Position numbers and translations under genes: made by a program. From Quercus robur (lineage: Eukaryota > Streptophyta > Magnoliopsida > Fagales > Fagaceae): 64,000 nucleotides of DNA. Position 1 is the stretch's first letter. Each line of letters begins with the position of its first letter. Under the pieces are notes generated by a model. That model ran no database searches and had not been told where the DNA came from. It saw nothing but the letters and a program-made list of their open reading frames with translations. Shown piece by piece: positions 22,823-32,823 of this stretch. The stretch spans positions 37,628,310-37,692,309 of the forward strand of contig NC_065544.1 of NCBI RefSeq assembly GCF_932294415.1, read 5' to 3'.

Positions 22823-22870
<48 letters not shown>
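22823..22870. repeat. A48 homopolymer
   Basis: An uninterrupted run of 48 A's. Homopolymers of this length are often retro-insertion tails and are also prone to sequencing error, so the true length is uncertain. Confidence 0.9.
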
Positions 22871-22871
<1 letters not shown>

Positions 22872-23231
22872 AGTCAGTCCTCTAAGAACCAAGTTTCTCG
22901 CCCATAATTCATTCTTCCTGACGAGCAGTTTGATTTGATTTGATTTTTTTTTAATAAAAAAAAATAAACCATTGTAGCAGAAGTGCAGAACTATCAATAG
23001 GTTATCAAACATAACAGAGCATTGGGTTGTAATGAGTAATTTATTGTCAAACAATCATTAACCTATATCTATGTAATAATTCTATGCTCAATATAATCCA
23101 CAATTATCAAAAACAAGAAAAATCCATGTAGGATTATACAACAAAAGTGTGCACAAACAAGTAAAAGAAAGAAAAAATAATAATGAAGAAAATAATATTA
23201 CCAAGCACACACTGCTCAAGGCTCGATCTTG

Positions 23232-23465
23232 CTAATGCCGAGTGCATGTGCAGAACATCTTAGGCTGATTTTTATAGCGTATTAAATATATTATCCCAAC
23301 AGTGACTGGGATAGAGAGTACCATTAAAATGCAATAAACCAAAATGGAGCCGGCATTGGTATTCCACCAATATATGGCTGAACTGTTGTCTGGCGGTGGC
23401 GGTGGCTGTGGATTGGGGATTCTTACGACGTGTGGCTGGGGGTGTGGCTGGGGCTGCGGCTGCAT
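23232..23465 (-). CDS. Small Pro/Gln-rich single-pass membrane protein (possible)
   Basis: A 77-residue frame starts MQPQPQPHPQPHVV, continues with a PQPPPPPDNSS linker, then a strong hydrophobic segment (SILVYCILMVLSIPVTVGII, about residues 40-60) and a basic KNQPKMFCTCTRH tail. A TATA box (CCTATATAAAA on the minus strand, 23604-23614) lies about 140 bases upstream, with a leader between. The context around the ATG at 23465 (GCCATGC) is good. A 28-bp tandem duplication (23444-23471, 23472-23499) adds a second identical ATG at 23493 in another frame, giving a product without the membrane segment. No family is recognised; it could be a real small gene or chance. Confidence 0.45.
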   Translation of the reverse strand: MQPQPQPHPQPHVVRIPNPQPPPPPDNSSAIYWWNTNAGSILVYCILMVLSIPVTVGIIYLIRYKNQPKMFCTCTRH

Positions 23466-23649
23466 GGCTGTGTGGCTGGGGCTGCGGCTGCATGGCTGGG
23501 TATACGTTCTTGCTTTCTTGGATGGATGAGGGATTTTCTAGGTTTCTTGGGAAGCAAGGTAAGTTGTCACCTTTGATAGTGGGAGCTAGAGAAGAGGAGT
23601 TGGTTTTATATAGGGGATGAGAAGGGCAGATGAGGATTGATGTTATATA

Positions 23650-24786
23650 CAATTATAATGCAGAGTCCAAGGTCAAATCAATTTCAATGTTGAAGATAAA
23701 GATAATATTAATTAAGTCTTTTCATTTATCAACACAAATATAAAAATATAATTTCCATTTGATGAATTTTCTATCTATTTAATTTCAAATTTTCTGCCGT
23801 ACATGACTTTATAAAAAAGTATTATATAATTACAAAGAGCTCTACGTGAAGATAGAGCAAATATTACTAGATTTATATCCTTTAGAGTTTCTAGGACATT
23901 CTACTGAGTAGAGTTCTTTACATCCCCACCACCCGCTTTAAAAATATACAAAGACATCATCATCCACTAGTAGTCTAGTACATCTTAAATTACTAGTATT
24001 TCAAAAGAAAAAAAAAGGTACTCCATTCCACGTTAGAATACAAAACAACGTCTAACTAGAATTATTATTTTTTTTAAAAATCATCAAAACAAAAGCTCTC
24101 CTACGGTCCTATATACCTAATTGATTTAATTTTCCTTATTTTGATTTTCTTGAAATCAAGAGTTGGGATTGAGAGGAACTCTTGAATCTTGAGAACTAAG
24201 TTTTTCAAAGCAACAACTACCATCCATGTATGATTTTATTTTAAAGAGATTAATTTTGATGGATCTTGATTCAGATAGGAGTGCAATGTTTGTCATCAAA
24301 GGGTTTTTAGGCAAGTCAAAATTCTATGTTTGTCATTCAAGACACGCAAAACGTGATCTATTCCGATAAATGTATGTGGCGTTTATATCACCACCTGTAG
24401 CAACATTTTGAATCAATTTTTTGCTTTCAATGATCAGTAATGCTTGCGAAATCTTTGCTTCAAAACACAGGAAGATCAATATTTTTGCTTGGTCATCAAG
24501 GAGCATTGTTGGTTGAAATAAGGAGCGAATTGAATCCTTTGTAGGACCAATTTTTTTTTTGGGTTCAATTTGTTGAATTGGGAAAAATCAATTAGTGGGT
24601 TGTATAGTTTAAACTATAAAAACTTGAATTTAAATAATTGATTTATGAAATGACTATTGATTTTTTATCACCTTGAAATTTTGCACAAGTATGAAAAATA
24701 TACAAAAATAATATAAATCTTTGGTATATTTGTCAAAATTTGCATTCAATTAAAAATATTGAGTGATATAACTTGACTCAACTTTC

Positions 24787-24820
<34 letters not shown>

Positions 24821-25173
24821 GTATATATCATATCATAAAAGTTGGTCTTAAAAGTCGTAGTTGCGCCAAATGGCTGCACCAAATTATAGAAAATTTATTA
24901 AATTTCTTTTTAAAAAATAAATTTAGTTAGTTGGTGGCATACAACTACTATACCTAAGAGAGGCCAAATTAGTTTGAATAGCAAAAACAAAATTAACGTG
25001 GAATTATTGTTCATCTATATCTTTTCTAATATAACACCTTATGGACTTCATTCTTTTTTTCTTTTTTTTTCCATATATCAACTTCTTTAGAAGTTCCTTC
25101 TAACTTATCAAATTATTTTTTCCCTGTACTTTTTTATTCTTTGGATAAACACCAAAATTTAATATAGAGCTAT
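23650..25173. other. AT-rich intergenic DNA
   Basis: No coding region or recognisable repeat was supported apart from a TA/TG microsatellite near 24789-24828. The retrotransposon starting at 25179 is inserted in this AT-rich stretch. Confidence 0.5.
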
Positions 25174-25178
25174 ATATG

Positions 25179-25905
25179 TGTAGGGTGACGAATTTGGGGC
25201 TCAGACCCAACAGGTGGGAGATCCTGGCCCAAAAGTTCCTCAACAATGAATTTGTAGAGAGCAGGTTATAGAACTAGGTCTTTGACAGGAGAAATGGAGT
25301 TACGACCAAGCCATGCAACCTAGTTGGACGTGGGGATATTCCTTCGAGCTTTTGGAGTAAAAGTCCCTGAGACTGTTCTTGTTACTTCTCTCTTTTCTCC
25401 TTCTTTATCCTTTCTTCTATCTGCCATGCGATCCCTTTTCCATGGGGATCTCCTTTCCTTATATAGCACCCTTCCTGAGATCATGTCCCTACACTTGTCA
25501 GTCATCCGATCCTCCACTCGAGTGCCTGTTCCATAGGTCATCCTCCCTCCTTTCTGTGAGTTGCACTGGCCAAGGTCATTCTGCGTTCCTGTCCCTTCTA
25601 CATTAATGCGGCTGGAAAAGTAGTTCCCTGGCATTTAATGCGGCAGTTGTGATTGTCCCCTCCTCCTTCCTGAGTGTCACGCATTGTTTCCGTGTATTGG
25701 GCGATCTTTCGCTAAGTATGGGGTGCAAACTGGATGCGTACTTGGTGAGTCCGAGGAGGTGTTCCTCCTCGGATGCCCCTTAGCAGGCCCGGCCCATCAC
25801 GATTGGGACGGGGTATCCTACGCCCATGCCTTTTCTTCTTTATCGCGGCTGGGCTTGGTACAGGAGTTATGGCCCAACATCAACTGATAGACTTTACCCA
25901 CCACA
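25179..25905 (-). repeat. 3' LTR (left LTR)
   Basis: 727 bp, reading on the plus strand from TGTAGGGTGACG to ACCCACCACA. It differs from the right LTR by one base by eye (T at about 25878 in CAACTGATAGAC, C in the other copy). A U3 TATA box on the minus strand lies near 25459-25466. A perfect hairpin, TCCGAGGAGG-TGTT-CCTCCTCGGA, is at 25750-25773. Confidence 0.95.
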
Positions 25906-25925
25906 ATAGCCCCTCAAAATGTCGG
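25906..25925 (-). promoter_or_regulatory. Polypurine tract next to 3' LTR
   Basis: On the minus strand the bases just before the LTR read TTTTGAGGGGCTAT. A purine-rich block at this position primes plus-strand DNA synthesis in LTR retrotransposons. The tract is short and ends in a pyrimidine-containing CTAT, so the exact primer is unclear. Confidence 0.6.
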
Positions 25926-26394
25926 CCTTTTTTGAGTCCGAGGAGAAAAGGCGGGATTTTGATACCCACTAGACGGCTCGTGGCGAACCACTGCTTCACA
26001 CGTGGAAGGGGGAAGGCACGCCTTTACGTGCTTCATTAATGCTGTGGGCAGTTGGTGGCTCAGGGGAAGTAACCGCAGCTTTTGAGGTTTTACACTCGCT
26101 CAATCCATCGGTTAGAGGCAGGATCTACGGTGGACAGCGTCTCGCATGCCTTAGACGCGAGCGCGTCTGTTCGACTTCTACCAAGTATAATAGGTCTTGA
26201 GGGCGTTCGTCTCCCATTTTTGACGAGCTTCCCAATATTCAGAACTTCTCAGAGCCTATTCCTCCAGTCTGTTCTTGCTTCCGCTGCCATTCTCTTGAAG
26301 ATTTCTTCGAACCTCTTACCCGTAAGTTCGCGCTTCTTCTCCATTATTCTTCATTAATCATATTGCCTTCAAGTTGTTTTTAGGATTAGAGGGG

Positions 26395-28840
26395 ATGGGT
26401 AGGCTTGAGAAACTGGTAGATTCTCCGGCCGGTATGGCGGGCTTCAGGGCGAAGTATCGTATCCCACCGGAGGTAGGGTTAGAGTACTGTCATCTGGAGG
26501 ACATTTTGATGAAACGGCGAACAGAAGAAGTCGCAATTCCAATGATAGCCTTCGTGGAAGGAGGAATGACTATTCCGATGGGGAAAATAACTAGGGACTA
26601 TTTGCGTGGTCATAGGTTGGCCCCCCATCAATGCACTGCTAATGTATTCCGGATCCTGGGGTGTGTCGAAGCCCTGAACGATCAGATGAACCTCGGCCTC
26701 TCATGGCACGACGTGGTTCATCTTTACGAATGCCATAAACTCGGCGACACATACTATCTAAAGTCTAGGGTTGACGCAGTGAGGCTGATATCTTGCCTTT
26801 CAAAGTCTAGCAAAGGCTTGAAGGACGACCATTTGATCGTCTCCGGGCCATGGTCTGACGGCCCTCACTGTCCGACTAGGGAGGGAAAACCAGGTGGGGT
26901 GTCGTAGAATTAGATGCCGTGGGGAGGATTTTGGTTTCAAGCTCCTCCACCCCTTTTTCTTTTACTTGCTTTAGATTTGGTGGTTTGATTGCATGTTTCC
27001 TCGGACTAACATAAATCGTTTGACGGCCTTTGCAGACAAGAAGCTAACCACTCCTCGGCTGAGCCTAGTCAATGTCCCAGCTCTAAATTACCTCCTGAGG
27101 TCCGAGATTTTTGTTAGCAGGGACGGACAACTACGGTCGGCCCCTTTAATTTTGGATTATACTCCGCTCACACGAGCCCAGGTAGAAGCCGGACAAGCTA
27201 TAAGGGCCGGTAGTCCGAGATTAGCACGGATTGACGTGTCCATACCAGGGTTCCTCGCTGATACAGACTTGCCTCCAATTCAATTACCCCCCCAACACGT
27301 TTTTCCCCCAGTAGTTATCCCAGAGGTGGAGTCCGGCTCTTCGCATTCATCCTTAGAGGATCAAATAGACCGGTTCCAATTTACTGAGGAAGGGGAGGCC
27401 TCGGTCAGAGTAGTAGAGATCTCCGACTCTGACGCTGATTTGGACCGTGCCTCAGCGGCTCCTGGTACTGGTTTGGTCATCGCACAGCCTGATCTTAGCG
27501 AGGACACAGAGGAAGAAGAAGGAATGGACCTCCAGCCGAGGACTGGTCTCAGGGGCCTTTTATCCAATAGGTCCAAAGGGCAGACCTCTAAGGAGGCCTC
27601 GAGAGAACAGGTCGTCTCCAAAGCCCCCGCTCTTCCTCCCCCTCCCTCGTCGGGGGCGGCGCTGAAGCCTATGCCTAATCTAAAGCGAAAAAGGCCTGTA
27701 GAAGAGGCAGAGGAGGGGGAGGTCGCCCGTGAGAAGGCCGGGCCTAAAAAGAAGGGCAAGGAAACGAAAGAGACCCGGGAAAAAAGAACAAGGTCCACTG
27801 AGAGCCGAGATGAGGCGGTCACTCAGAGGGGACCTCGGACATGGTCTCCTCGGATCGAGCTAGATGGCGCTCCAATCCTCTGGGATGCAACCCTATGGGA
27901 GTCCCAGCGTGAGCCAGCTTCGTTCTTGGCTGAAGCGTTGCAGCAACCTCTTCTCTTGCCTCGAGATATGGAAGGCCTCAGGAAGATTCGTCAACCGGAG
28001 CTTTTCATGTCACTGAAGAGGGACATGGCTGTGGTAAGTGGAATCTTCTATCTTATCTTTGTGTTGAGAACCTTCTTATCGTCTTATCTTGGTATCGTCT
28101 TCATTTCCGTCTGAGTGCAGGTCACCCAACAAATTTATGTTGCTGAGGAGTGGGCCAAGCAAGCTCGGGAGGATGCGCATAAGGAGGCTCAGTCCCGTGC
28201 CACAGCTGAGAGGGCCGCGAGCGATCTCAAACGAGATCTTGATCGTAAGGATCATGAGCTGAAAGAAACAAAGAAGGCCACGGCGAGTGCAGAGGCTGGC
28301 CTGAAGACCGCTGAAAAGCAAACCGAAGAGCTGCGCAAGCAGCTCCGACACTCTGAGGAAAAACTGTCAGCGGAGCAACAAGCGGTCTCGGAGCTTAGGG
28401 CCGAGCTCGCAAGGGCGAAGGAGGAAGCCCGTTTGTCCAGGGAGGTTGCCGAGAAGGCTGTGGCGGCTTCGTATGAACGTGGAGTTCACGATACTGAGGA
28501 AAGATTGACCGAGGAAATCGCCACTGTCTGCAGGGATTATGTCACCTCGACCTGGGGATTGGCCATGGATAGGGCAGCCGTTCCCGCAGATTCTGATCTC
28601 AGGAAAGCTGAGAACATCTTTTATCCTGCCGAGATACGTGAGACCCCTGGGGAGGTCGCTTCCACTGAGCCTCTTCCAGCAGATCCCCCCATTCCCGAGA
28701 CTGGCAGCATGGAACAAGCTACGCAGGGCCAGTCACCCGAGGATAGTCTTCGCATCAGCGAGATCCTTGCCCAGGCCCAGGAGGTCGCCCCGGAGAACCC
28801 AGCAGTGGATGATCAGCCTGCCCCAACTCAGGGCCCTTAG
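26395..28840 (+). CDS. Antisense spliced ORF, gypsy-type transposon protein (Transposase_28-like)
   Basis: Three exons, 26395-26893, 27036-28033 and 28121-28840, join through canonical introns (GTGGGG...TTTGCAG and GTAAGT...GTGCAG) in perfect phase, giving 738 aa. The first split codon forms Asp from G plus AC. Exon 1 carries IPMIAFVEGGMTIPMGKIT and WSDGPHCPTREGKP-type motifs, typical of the plant putative gypsy type transposon domain (PF04195), which continues into exon 2 (RLSLVNVPALNYLLRSEIF). Then come an acidic/Lys-rich region with a KRKRP nuclear-signal-like cluster and, in exon 3, a long Ala/Glu/Arg coiled coil (about 28121-28500). It is transcribed opposite to gag-pol and ends 650 bp from integrase. 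Extra antisense ORFs are known in Tat elements; their function is unknown. The start is the ATG at 26395 (MGRLEKL). Confidence 0.8.
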
Positions 28841-29118
28841 GGACGTAGACTAGGAATTCGTCTGTCCCGCTTTTGTACTTTGTTTTGTTTGATCCTTACT
28901 AATATTTCAGAACTGAATTACTTTGAACATTATATGACAAAAGTTATTTGATTACGTATATCGCTGCCTTACTTTATTTTGTTTTCATCATGGAGGAATA
29001 TTGGTCTTACCCTTTTACTGCTTTAAAGTCAAACAATAATAAATGAAGACGTTAGAATTGCGATACTTCGTAGTTGAGCAACACCGTTTTCAATGCTGAT
29101 TTTTCCCCAGTCCATGCT

Positions 29119-29460
29119 GTTTAACGCTTACTGAGATTGTTGCGCGGTTAATTTCCCCCAAGTCTGTGGTCCGAGGAGCCATGCAGGACTTGGGTTCTGT
29201 TTAACGCTTAGTGAGATCGTTGCGCGGTTAATTTCCCCCAAGTCTGTGGTCCGAGGAGCCATGCAGGACTTGGGTTCTGTTTAACGCTTAGTGAGATCGT
29301 TGCGCGGTTAATTTCCCCCAAGTCTGTGGTCCGAGGAGCCATGCAGGACTTGGGTTCTGTTTAACGCTTAGTGAGATCGTTGCGCGGTTAATTTCCCCCA
29401 AGTCTGTGGTCCGAGGAGCCATGCAGGACTTGGGTTCTGTTTAACGCTTAGTGAGATTGT
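29119..29460. repeat. 80-bp tandem array, 4.2 copies, in retrotransposon
   Basis: AGTCTGTGGTCCGAGGAGCC recurs at 29161, 29241, 29321 and 29401, a period of exactly 80 bp. Units run 29121-29200, 29201-29280, 29281-29360 and 29361-29440, then a partial copy. The first unit differs slightly (ACTGAGATTG for AGTGAGATCG); the others look identical. The array sits between the stop of the integrase frame and the antisense gene. Confidence 0.95.
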
Positions 29461-29493
29461 ACAATAGAGCGACATCAAGTAAAACATTCTTCA

Positions 29494-32400
29494 TTAATAA
29501 AAGTACCTTTTCAGGTTATTTACATTCCACGGACGTGGCACTACACGTTCATCCAAGTCTTCCAAATAGTACGCTCCAATGCCAGCCACAGAGGTGATAC
29601 GGTATGGACCCTCCCAATTCGGCCCGAGTTTTCCCCATGCAGGGTTCCTCGCATTGCCGAGGACTTTCCTTAGCACTAGGTCCCCAGGCGTCAACGGCCT
29701 TGACTTCACCTTTGCGTCATAGCCCCGCTTGAGCTTTTGCTGGTACTGAGCTAGATGCACCATCGCGCAATCCCTTCTCTCTTCAAGGAGGTCCAAGCTT
29801 TTCTCTAGAAGCCCGTTGTTAACGATGGGGTCGAATGTAGCAGTCCTCTGGGAGGGAAAGTTTATCTCTAATGGGATGACGGCCTCGGACCCGTAGGTTA
29901 ATGAAAAGGGGGTTTCTCCCGTGGATCGGCGGGGCGTGGTGCGATACGTCCACAAAACATGGGCGACCTCTTCAACCCACCTCCCTTTCGCGTCGTCTAA
30001 CCTCTTCTTCAGCCCATTCACTATGGTTTTGTTAACTGCCTCGGCTTGTCCGTTACCCTGAGGGTAGGCTGGTGTAGAGTACCTGTTGACAATCCCTAAT
30101 TCACTGCAATATTCCCTGAAGGCCTTGCTATCAAATTGTAGTCCATTGTCCGAGATTAGGGTGTGTGGGGTGCCGAATCGGGTGACAATGTTTTTCCAGA
30201 TAAACTTCTTGACATCAACGTCCCTAATGTTTGCCAGCGCCTCAGCCTCAACCCACTTCGTAAAGTAATCGGTGCCGACGAGAAGAAACTTCTTGTTCCC
30301 CGCAGCTTTGGGGAACGGACCTAGTATGTCTAGGCCCCATTGTGCAAATGGCCAAGGGCTGGACAATGGGTTAAGCACCCCCCCGGGCTGATGTATATTC
30401 GGAGCGAACCGTTGGCATTGGTCACACTTCTTCACATATTCCAGAGCTTCCTTATGCATGCTTGGCCACCAGTAACCCAGCGTCATAGCCCTGTGGGAGA
30501 GGGACCGGCCCCCCGTGTGGCTCCCACAAATCCCCTCATGCAATTCCTCCAGAATGAGTTCAGTTGCGCCTGGGTGTACACACACCAAGTATGGCCCCGA
30601 GAATGAACGTCTGTAGAGCTTGGAGTCCTCGGACAACCAGAATCGAGAAGCTCTCCTCCGGATTTTGTCGGCCTCGACTTTGTCGTTTGGTAAGGAATCA
30701 TTCTTCAAGAACTGTACAAGAGGGTCCATCCAGCTTGGCCCCCCGCCAACATTGTGTATCCGAATACCTTTAGCCTCCTCTTCCGTGGGGCGGCAGAGGT
30801 CCTCGACCAAGATAACCCGCGGAAGGGGCTGGGCCGAGGATGTGGCCAGTGTTGCCAAAGAATCGGCGTGAGTATTCCCGCTTCTGGGTATATGCATCAA
30901 ACGGAAGTCATCGAAGTGGGTGCGTAGGCGTTTAGCTTGGGCAAGATACCGTTGCATTCTTTCGTCTCTCGCCTCCAATTCCCCGCTTACTTGCCCCACT
31001 ACGAGTCTCGAATCCGAGAATATGCTCGCGCGTTTCCCCCCCAGCCTTCGGATCATCGACATCCCTTCTAGCAGTGCTTCATACTCAGCTTCGTTATTCG
31101 TTGCTGGGAATCCCAGTCTCAACGACTTCTCCAGGGTTATACCTTCGGGAGAGATTAGAACGAGCCCCACTCCAGATCCCTTTTGGTTCGCTGCACCATC
31201 AATGTATGCTCTCCACTCATCGTGCTCTCGCACAGAAATCGCGCTGACCAGTCTCCTATCATTATTCGGTGACCCTGACACGTCCATCCCTTCCACGGTT
31301 GGTTCCGCAAATTCAGCTATCAGATCAGCGAGGACTTGACCTTTTATGGCGGTGCGCGGCATATATCTGATGTCAAAGGCGCTTAAGATGGTTCCCCACT
31401 TAGCGATTCTCCCAGTGTAGTCGGCGTTGCGGAGGACTGATTTCAATGGAAGTTGGGTTAGCACAACAACTGTATGCGCCTGAAAATAGTGGGGAAGCTT
31501 CTTTGTAGCTTGCACGACAGCCAATATTGCCTTTTCGAGGGGGAGATACCGGGTCTCTGCCTCCTGTAGCGACTTGTTTACGTAGTACACGGGCCGTTGC
31601 GTGCCGTTGTCCTCTCGGATCAGTACTAGGCTGACTGCATGATCGGCTACTGCGATGTATGCATAGAGTACCTCGTCGGCCTCGGGGCTGGACATTATCG
31701 GAGGTCGGGCGAGGTATTCCTTGAGCTGTTGGAAAGCCACGTCACACTCCTCAGTCCACTCGAAACCCTTCCACTTGTGCAATAAGAGGAAAAAAGGTCG
31801 GCATCGATCCGCCGAGCGGGAGATGAAACGGTTCAAAGCTGCTATCATGCCGGTAAGCTTCTGGACTTCTTTGGGATTCTGAGGCGGTTGCATACTATGA
31901 ATGGCCCTTATTTGGTCAGGGTTAACTTCGATCCCTCGATGGGTTACCATGTAGCCAAGGAATTTTCCCGATCCCACTCCAAATGAACACTTGGATGCGT
32001 TTAGTCGCAGCCTGTACCTTCTCAGGATGTGAAACACCTCGTCAAGGTCCCTGATGTGGTCAGTCTCCAATTTGCTCTTTACTACCATATCATCTATATA
32101 CACCTCGACAGTTTTTCCCATCTGTTGTTCAAACATCCTAGTCATCATCCTTTGATAGGTCGAACCGGCATTCTTCAGGCCAAAAGGCATCACCTTGTAA
32201 TGATAGTTGCCAATTGGGGTGACAAAGGCAGTTTTTTCCTGGTCTTCCGTGGCCAAGGATATCTGATGGTAGCCCTGGAAAGCGTCCAAAAAACTCATTC
32301 GGGGATGCCCGACGGTTGCGTCGACCAGTCGGTCTATTCGCGGCATTGGGAAAGGATCCTTCGGGCAAGCCTTATTTAAGTCCGTGAAGTCCACACAGAC

Positions 32401-32820
32401 TCGCCATTTCCCGCTCTTCTTCTTCACCACTACTGTGTTCGCCAACCATTCAGGGTAGAAAACTTCCTTGATAGCCCCAGCTCTTTTCAATTTCGCCACT
32501 TCTTCCCTCACAGCGTCTGCATGCTCCCTTGACGGGCGCCAAGGGGGCTGCTTCTTTGGGGTAATAGCTGGGTTAACGTTAAGGTGATGGCGTATTAGGT
32601 CTGAGTCAACCCCAGGGGCTTCATAAGGATCCCAAGCGAATACATCCTCATTTCGACGCAGAAAATCAATTAGCGCCGACTTCTCCTGTGCTGGTAGCTC
32701 CGAGCCAATCTGGAAAAACCTTTCGGGGTCTGATCCGACGAGCACTTTCTCTAGCTCTTCACAACTCACCTCCAGGTCCGGTCCTTCATTACCTGCAACT
32801 CGGACCGGGGCTTTTGATTG
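29494..32820 (-). CDS. Retrotransposon Pol: RT, RNase H, Tat-type second RNase H, integrase
   Basis: About 1108 codons are open after the upstream TAG (32821-32823). The first in-frame alternative start is GTG at 32769 and there is no nearby ATG, so synthesis probably depends on readthrough from Gag. Reverse transcriptase shows LNKACPKDPFPMPRID, FLDAFQGYHQI and the catalytic YIDDMVVKS. A Ty3-type RNase H follows. The second RNase H reads WRAYIDGAANQKGSGVG, NNEAEYEALLEGM, FSDSRLVVGQV and HADSLATLA. Integrase has an HHCC zinc region (about HTGGR..SHRAM then CDQCQ) and a DDE core: DILGPF, SDNGLQF and the GNGQAEAVNK Glu. The C-terminal part has the GPYRI chromatin-proximal motif. All catalytic residues appear present, so the enzyme may be active. 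Confidence 0.95.
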   Translation of the reverse strand, partial: QSKAPVRVAGNEGPDLEVSCEELEKVLVGSDPERFFQIGSELPAQEKSALIDFLRRNEDVFAWDPYEAPGVDSDLIRHHLNVNPAITPKKQPPWRPSREHADAVREEVAKLKRAGAIKEVFYPEWLANTVVVKKKSGKWRVCVDFTDLNKACPKDPFPMPRIDRLVDATVGHPRMSFLDAFQGYHQISLATEDQEKTAFVTPIGNYHYKVMPFGLKNAGSTYQRMMTRMFEQQMGKTVEVYIDDMVVKSKLETDHIRDLDEVFHILRRYRLRLNASKCSFGVGSGKFLGYMVTHRGIEVNPDQIRAIHSMQPPQNPKEVQKLTGMIAALNRFISRSADRCRPFFLLLHKWKGFEWTEECDVAFQQLKEYLARPPIMSSPEADEVLYAYIAVADHAVSLVLIREDNGTQRPVYYVNKSLQEAETRYLPLEKAILAVVQATKKLPHYFQAHTVVVLTQLPLKSVLRNADYTGRIAKWGTILSAFDIRYMPRTAIKGQVLADLIAEFAEPTVEGMDVSGSPNNDRRLVSAISVREHDEWRAYIDGAANQKGSGVGLVLISPEGITLEKSLRLGFPATNNEAEYEALLEGMSMIRRLGGKRASIFSDSRLVVGQVSGELEARDERMQRYLAQAKRLRTHFDDFRLMHIPRSGNTHADSLATLATSSAQPLPRVILVEDLCRPTEEEAKGIRIHNVGGGPSWMDPLVQFLKNDSLPNDKVEADKIRRRASRFWLSEDSKLYRRSFSGPYLVCVHPGATELILEELHEGICGSHTGGRSLSHRAMTLGYWWPSMHKEALEYVKKCDQCQRFAPNIHQPGGVLNPLSSPWPFAQWGLDILGPFPKAAGNKKFLLVGTDYFTKWVEAEALANIRDVDVKKFIWKNIVTRFGTPHTLISDNGLQFDSKAFREYCSELGIVNRYSTPAYPQGNGQAEAVNKTIVNGLKKRLDDAKGRWVEEVAHVLWTYRTTPRRSTGETPFSLTYGSEAVIPLEINFPSQRTATFDPIVNNGLLEKSLDLLEERRDCAMVHLAQYQQKLKRGYDAKVKSRPLTPGDLVLRKVLGNARNPAWGKLGPNWEGPYRITSVAGIGAYYLEDLDERVVPRPWNVNNLKRYFY

Positions 32821-32823
32821 CTA
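32812..32823 (-). promoter_or_regulatory. Gag-pol stop codon in readthrough context (UAG CAA UCA)
   Basis: The only stop between the Gag-protease and RT frames is a TAG at 32823-32821, and both frames are in the same phase. It is followed by CAA TCA A, which fits the tobamovirus-type leaky context UAG-CAR-YYA. No ATG starts the downstream frame. Readthrough would give Gag-Pol at a low ratio to Gag. Confidence 0.7.

Noticed and set aside
25320-25634. 104-codon frame repeated identically in both LTRs (also 35025-35339)
   Set aside because: It is duplicated only because the LTRs are duplicated; no domain, and it lies in U3.
27361-27822. 153-codon minus frame in the retrotransposon
   Set aside because: Reverse reading of the spliced antisense gene; Ser/Pro-rich with no domain.
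30920-31339. 139-codon plus frame, and others opposite gag-pol
   Set aside because: Shadows of the intact Pol and Gag frames.
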